Assembly (NCBI GenBank): GCA_003644275.1
Contig: QNBY01000097.1
Span: forward strand, 1-5,388
DNA length: 5,388 nucleotides
Source of the DNA: Planctomycetota bacterium
Lineage (GTDB): Bacteria > Planctomycetota > B143-G9
Direction: 5' to 3'
A program made the position numbers and the translations under genes. This document shows, piece after piece, positions 5,281-5,388 of the stretch (within the stretch, counting starts at the first letter, position 1; each line of letters begins with the position of its first letter). The notes under the pieces are model-generated. The model saw only the letters and a list, made by a program, of their open reading frames with translations, did no database searches and had not been told where the DNA came from.

Positions 5281-5388
5281 TTGCCCGTTGATATCGCCTC
5301 TTTCGTCGTGGGAGCCGACAGGCTCACGCTGTTCGCGGGCCCCTGCGTCATCGAGAGCGCCCGGATGTGCCTCGAGATAGCCGCCGCC
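5281..5388 (+). CDS. kdsA: KDO-8-phosphate synthase, metal-dependent type (3' partial)
   Basis: Only the first 36 codons are present. The enzyme condenses phosphoenolpyruvate with arabinose-5-phosphate to give KDO-8-phosphate, precursor of the LPS inner-core sugar KDO, in the cytoplasm. The diagnostic segment is LFAGPCVIES (residues 17-26): the PEP-binding first strand of the type I KDO8P/DAHP synthase fold. The AGPCVIES form is typical of KdsA, whereas DAHP synthases usually read AGPCSVES, so DAHP synthase remains the main alternative. Cys22 (5344-5346) occupies the metal-ligand position of the metal-dependent KdsA class (as in Aquifex), where the E. coli class has Asn. The start is TTG at 5281 with AAGGAG 7 nt upstream; GTG at 5308 is possible but poorer. 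It begins 4 nt after the lipid kinase stop, so it is probably co-transcribed from the promoter at 4362-4390. Confidence 0.82.
   Translation, partial: MPVDIASFVVGADRLTLFAGPCVIESARMCLEIAAA

Noticed and set aside
3302..5380. 692-codon same-strand open frame spanning the toroid gene, terminator, promoter and lipid kinase
   Set aside because: The translation is Arg/Pro/His-rich and crosses a clear intrinsic terminator and promoter; it is an out-of-frame shadow.

Overview
This GC-rich window is a compact stretch of chromosome from a bacterium that probably has a Gram-negative envelope. The main evidence is the last gene, which starts as KDO-8-phosphate synthase (kdsA), an enzyme of the LPS inner core. 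The lineage cannot be fixed from sequence alone. Codon use is distinctive: strongly C-ending, yet with many ATA isoleucine codons and AGG arginine codons. A membrane-anchored prenyltransferase/squalene-oxidase-repeat protein of a type I associate with Planctomycetes and related or uncultivated phyla points loosely in that direction (inference). All genes are on the + strand.

Region 1 (1-2998) is a tightly packed operon: the 3' nine-tenths of an MdlA/BmrC-type ABC exporter half-transporter (its start lies upstream of the window), a ROK-family sugar kinase overlapping it by 14 nt, and a YacP/NYN-domain ribonuclease-like protein joined by an ATGA overlap. Region 2 (2999-3101) is a 103-nt spacer with a strong GC hairpin next to a 10-bp palindrome and then a near-ideal Shine-Dalgarno. 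Region 3 (3102-4298) is the secreted or membrane-anchored alpha/alpha-toroid protein, followed by a textbook intrinsic terminator (4335-4363). Region 4 begins with a near-consensus sigma-70-type promoter (4362-4390) placed so that transcription should start at or within 1 nt of the ATG of a YegS/DgkB-type lipid kinase. That gene has no Shine-Dalgarno, so it is very likely leaderless. Four bases after it, kdsA begins at a TTG codon with a good Shine-Dalgarno and runs off the window.

The lipid kinase and kdsA are probably co-transcribed and both touch envelope lipid metabolism; the ABC exporter may also handle a lipid or drug. The kinase, nuclease and toroid protein have no obvious shared pathway. 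I see no mobile element, CRISPR array, tRNA or rRNA. Nothing here amounts to a clearly new multi-gene system. The points most worth a second look are the leaderless operon head, the catalytic Glu-to-Asp change in the exporter, and the toroid protein with its structured leader.
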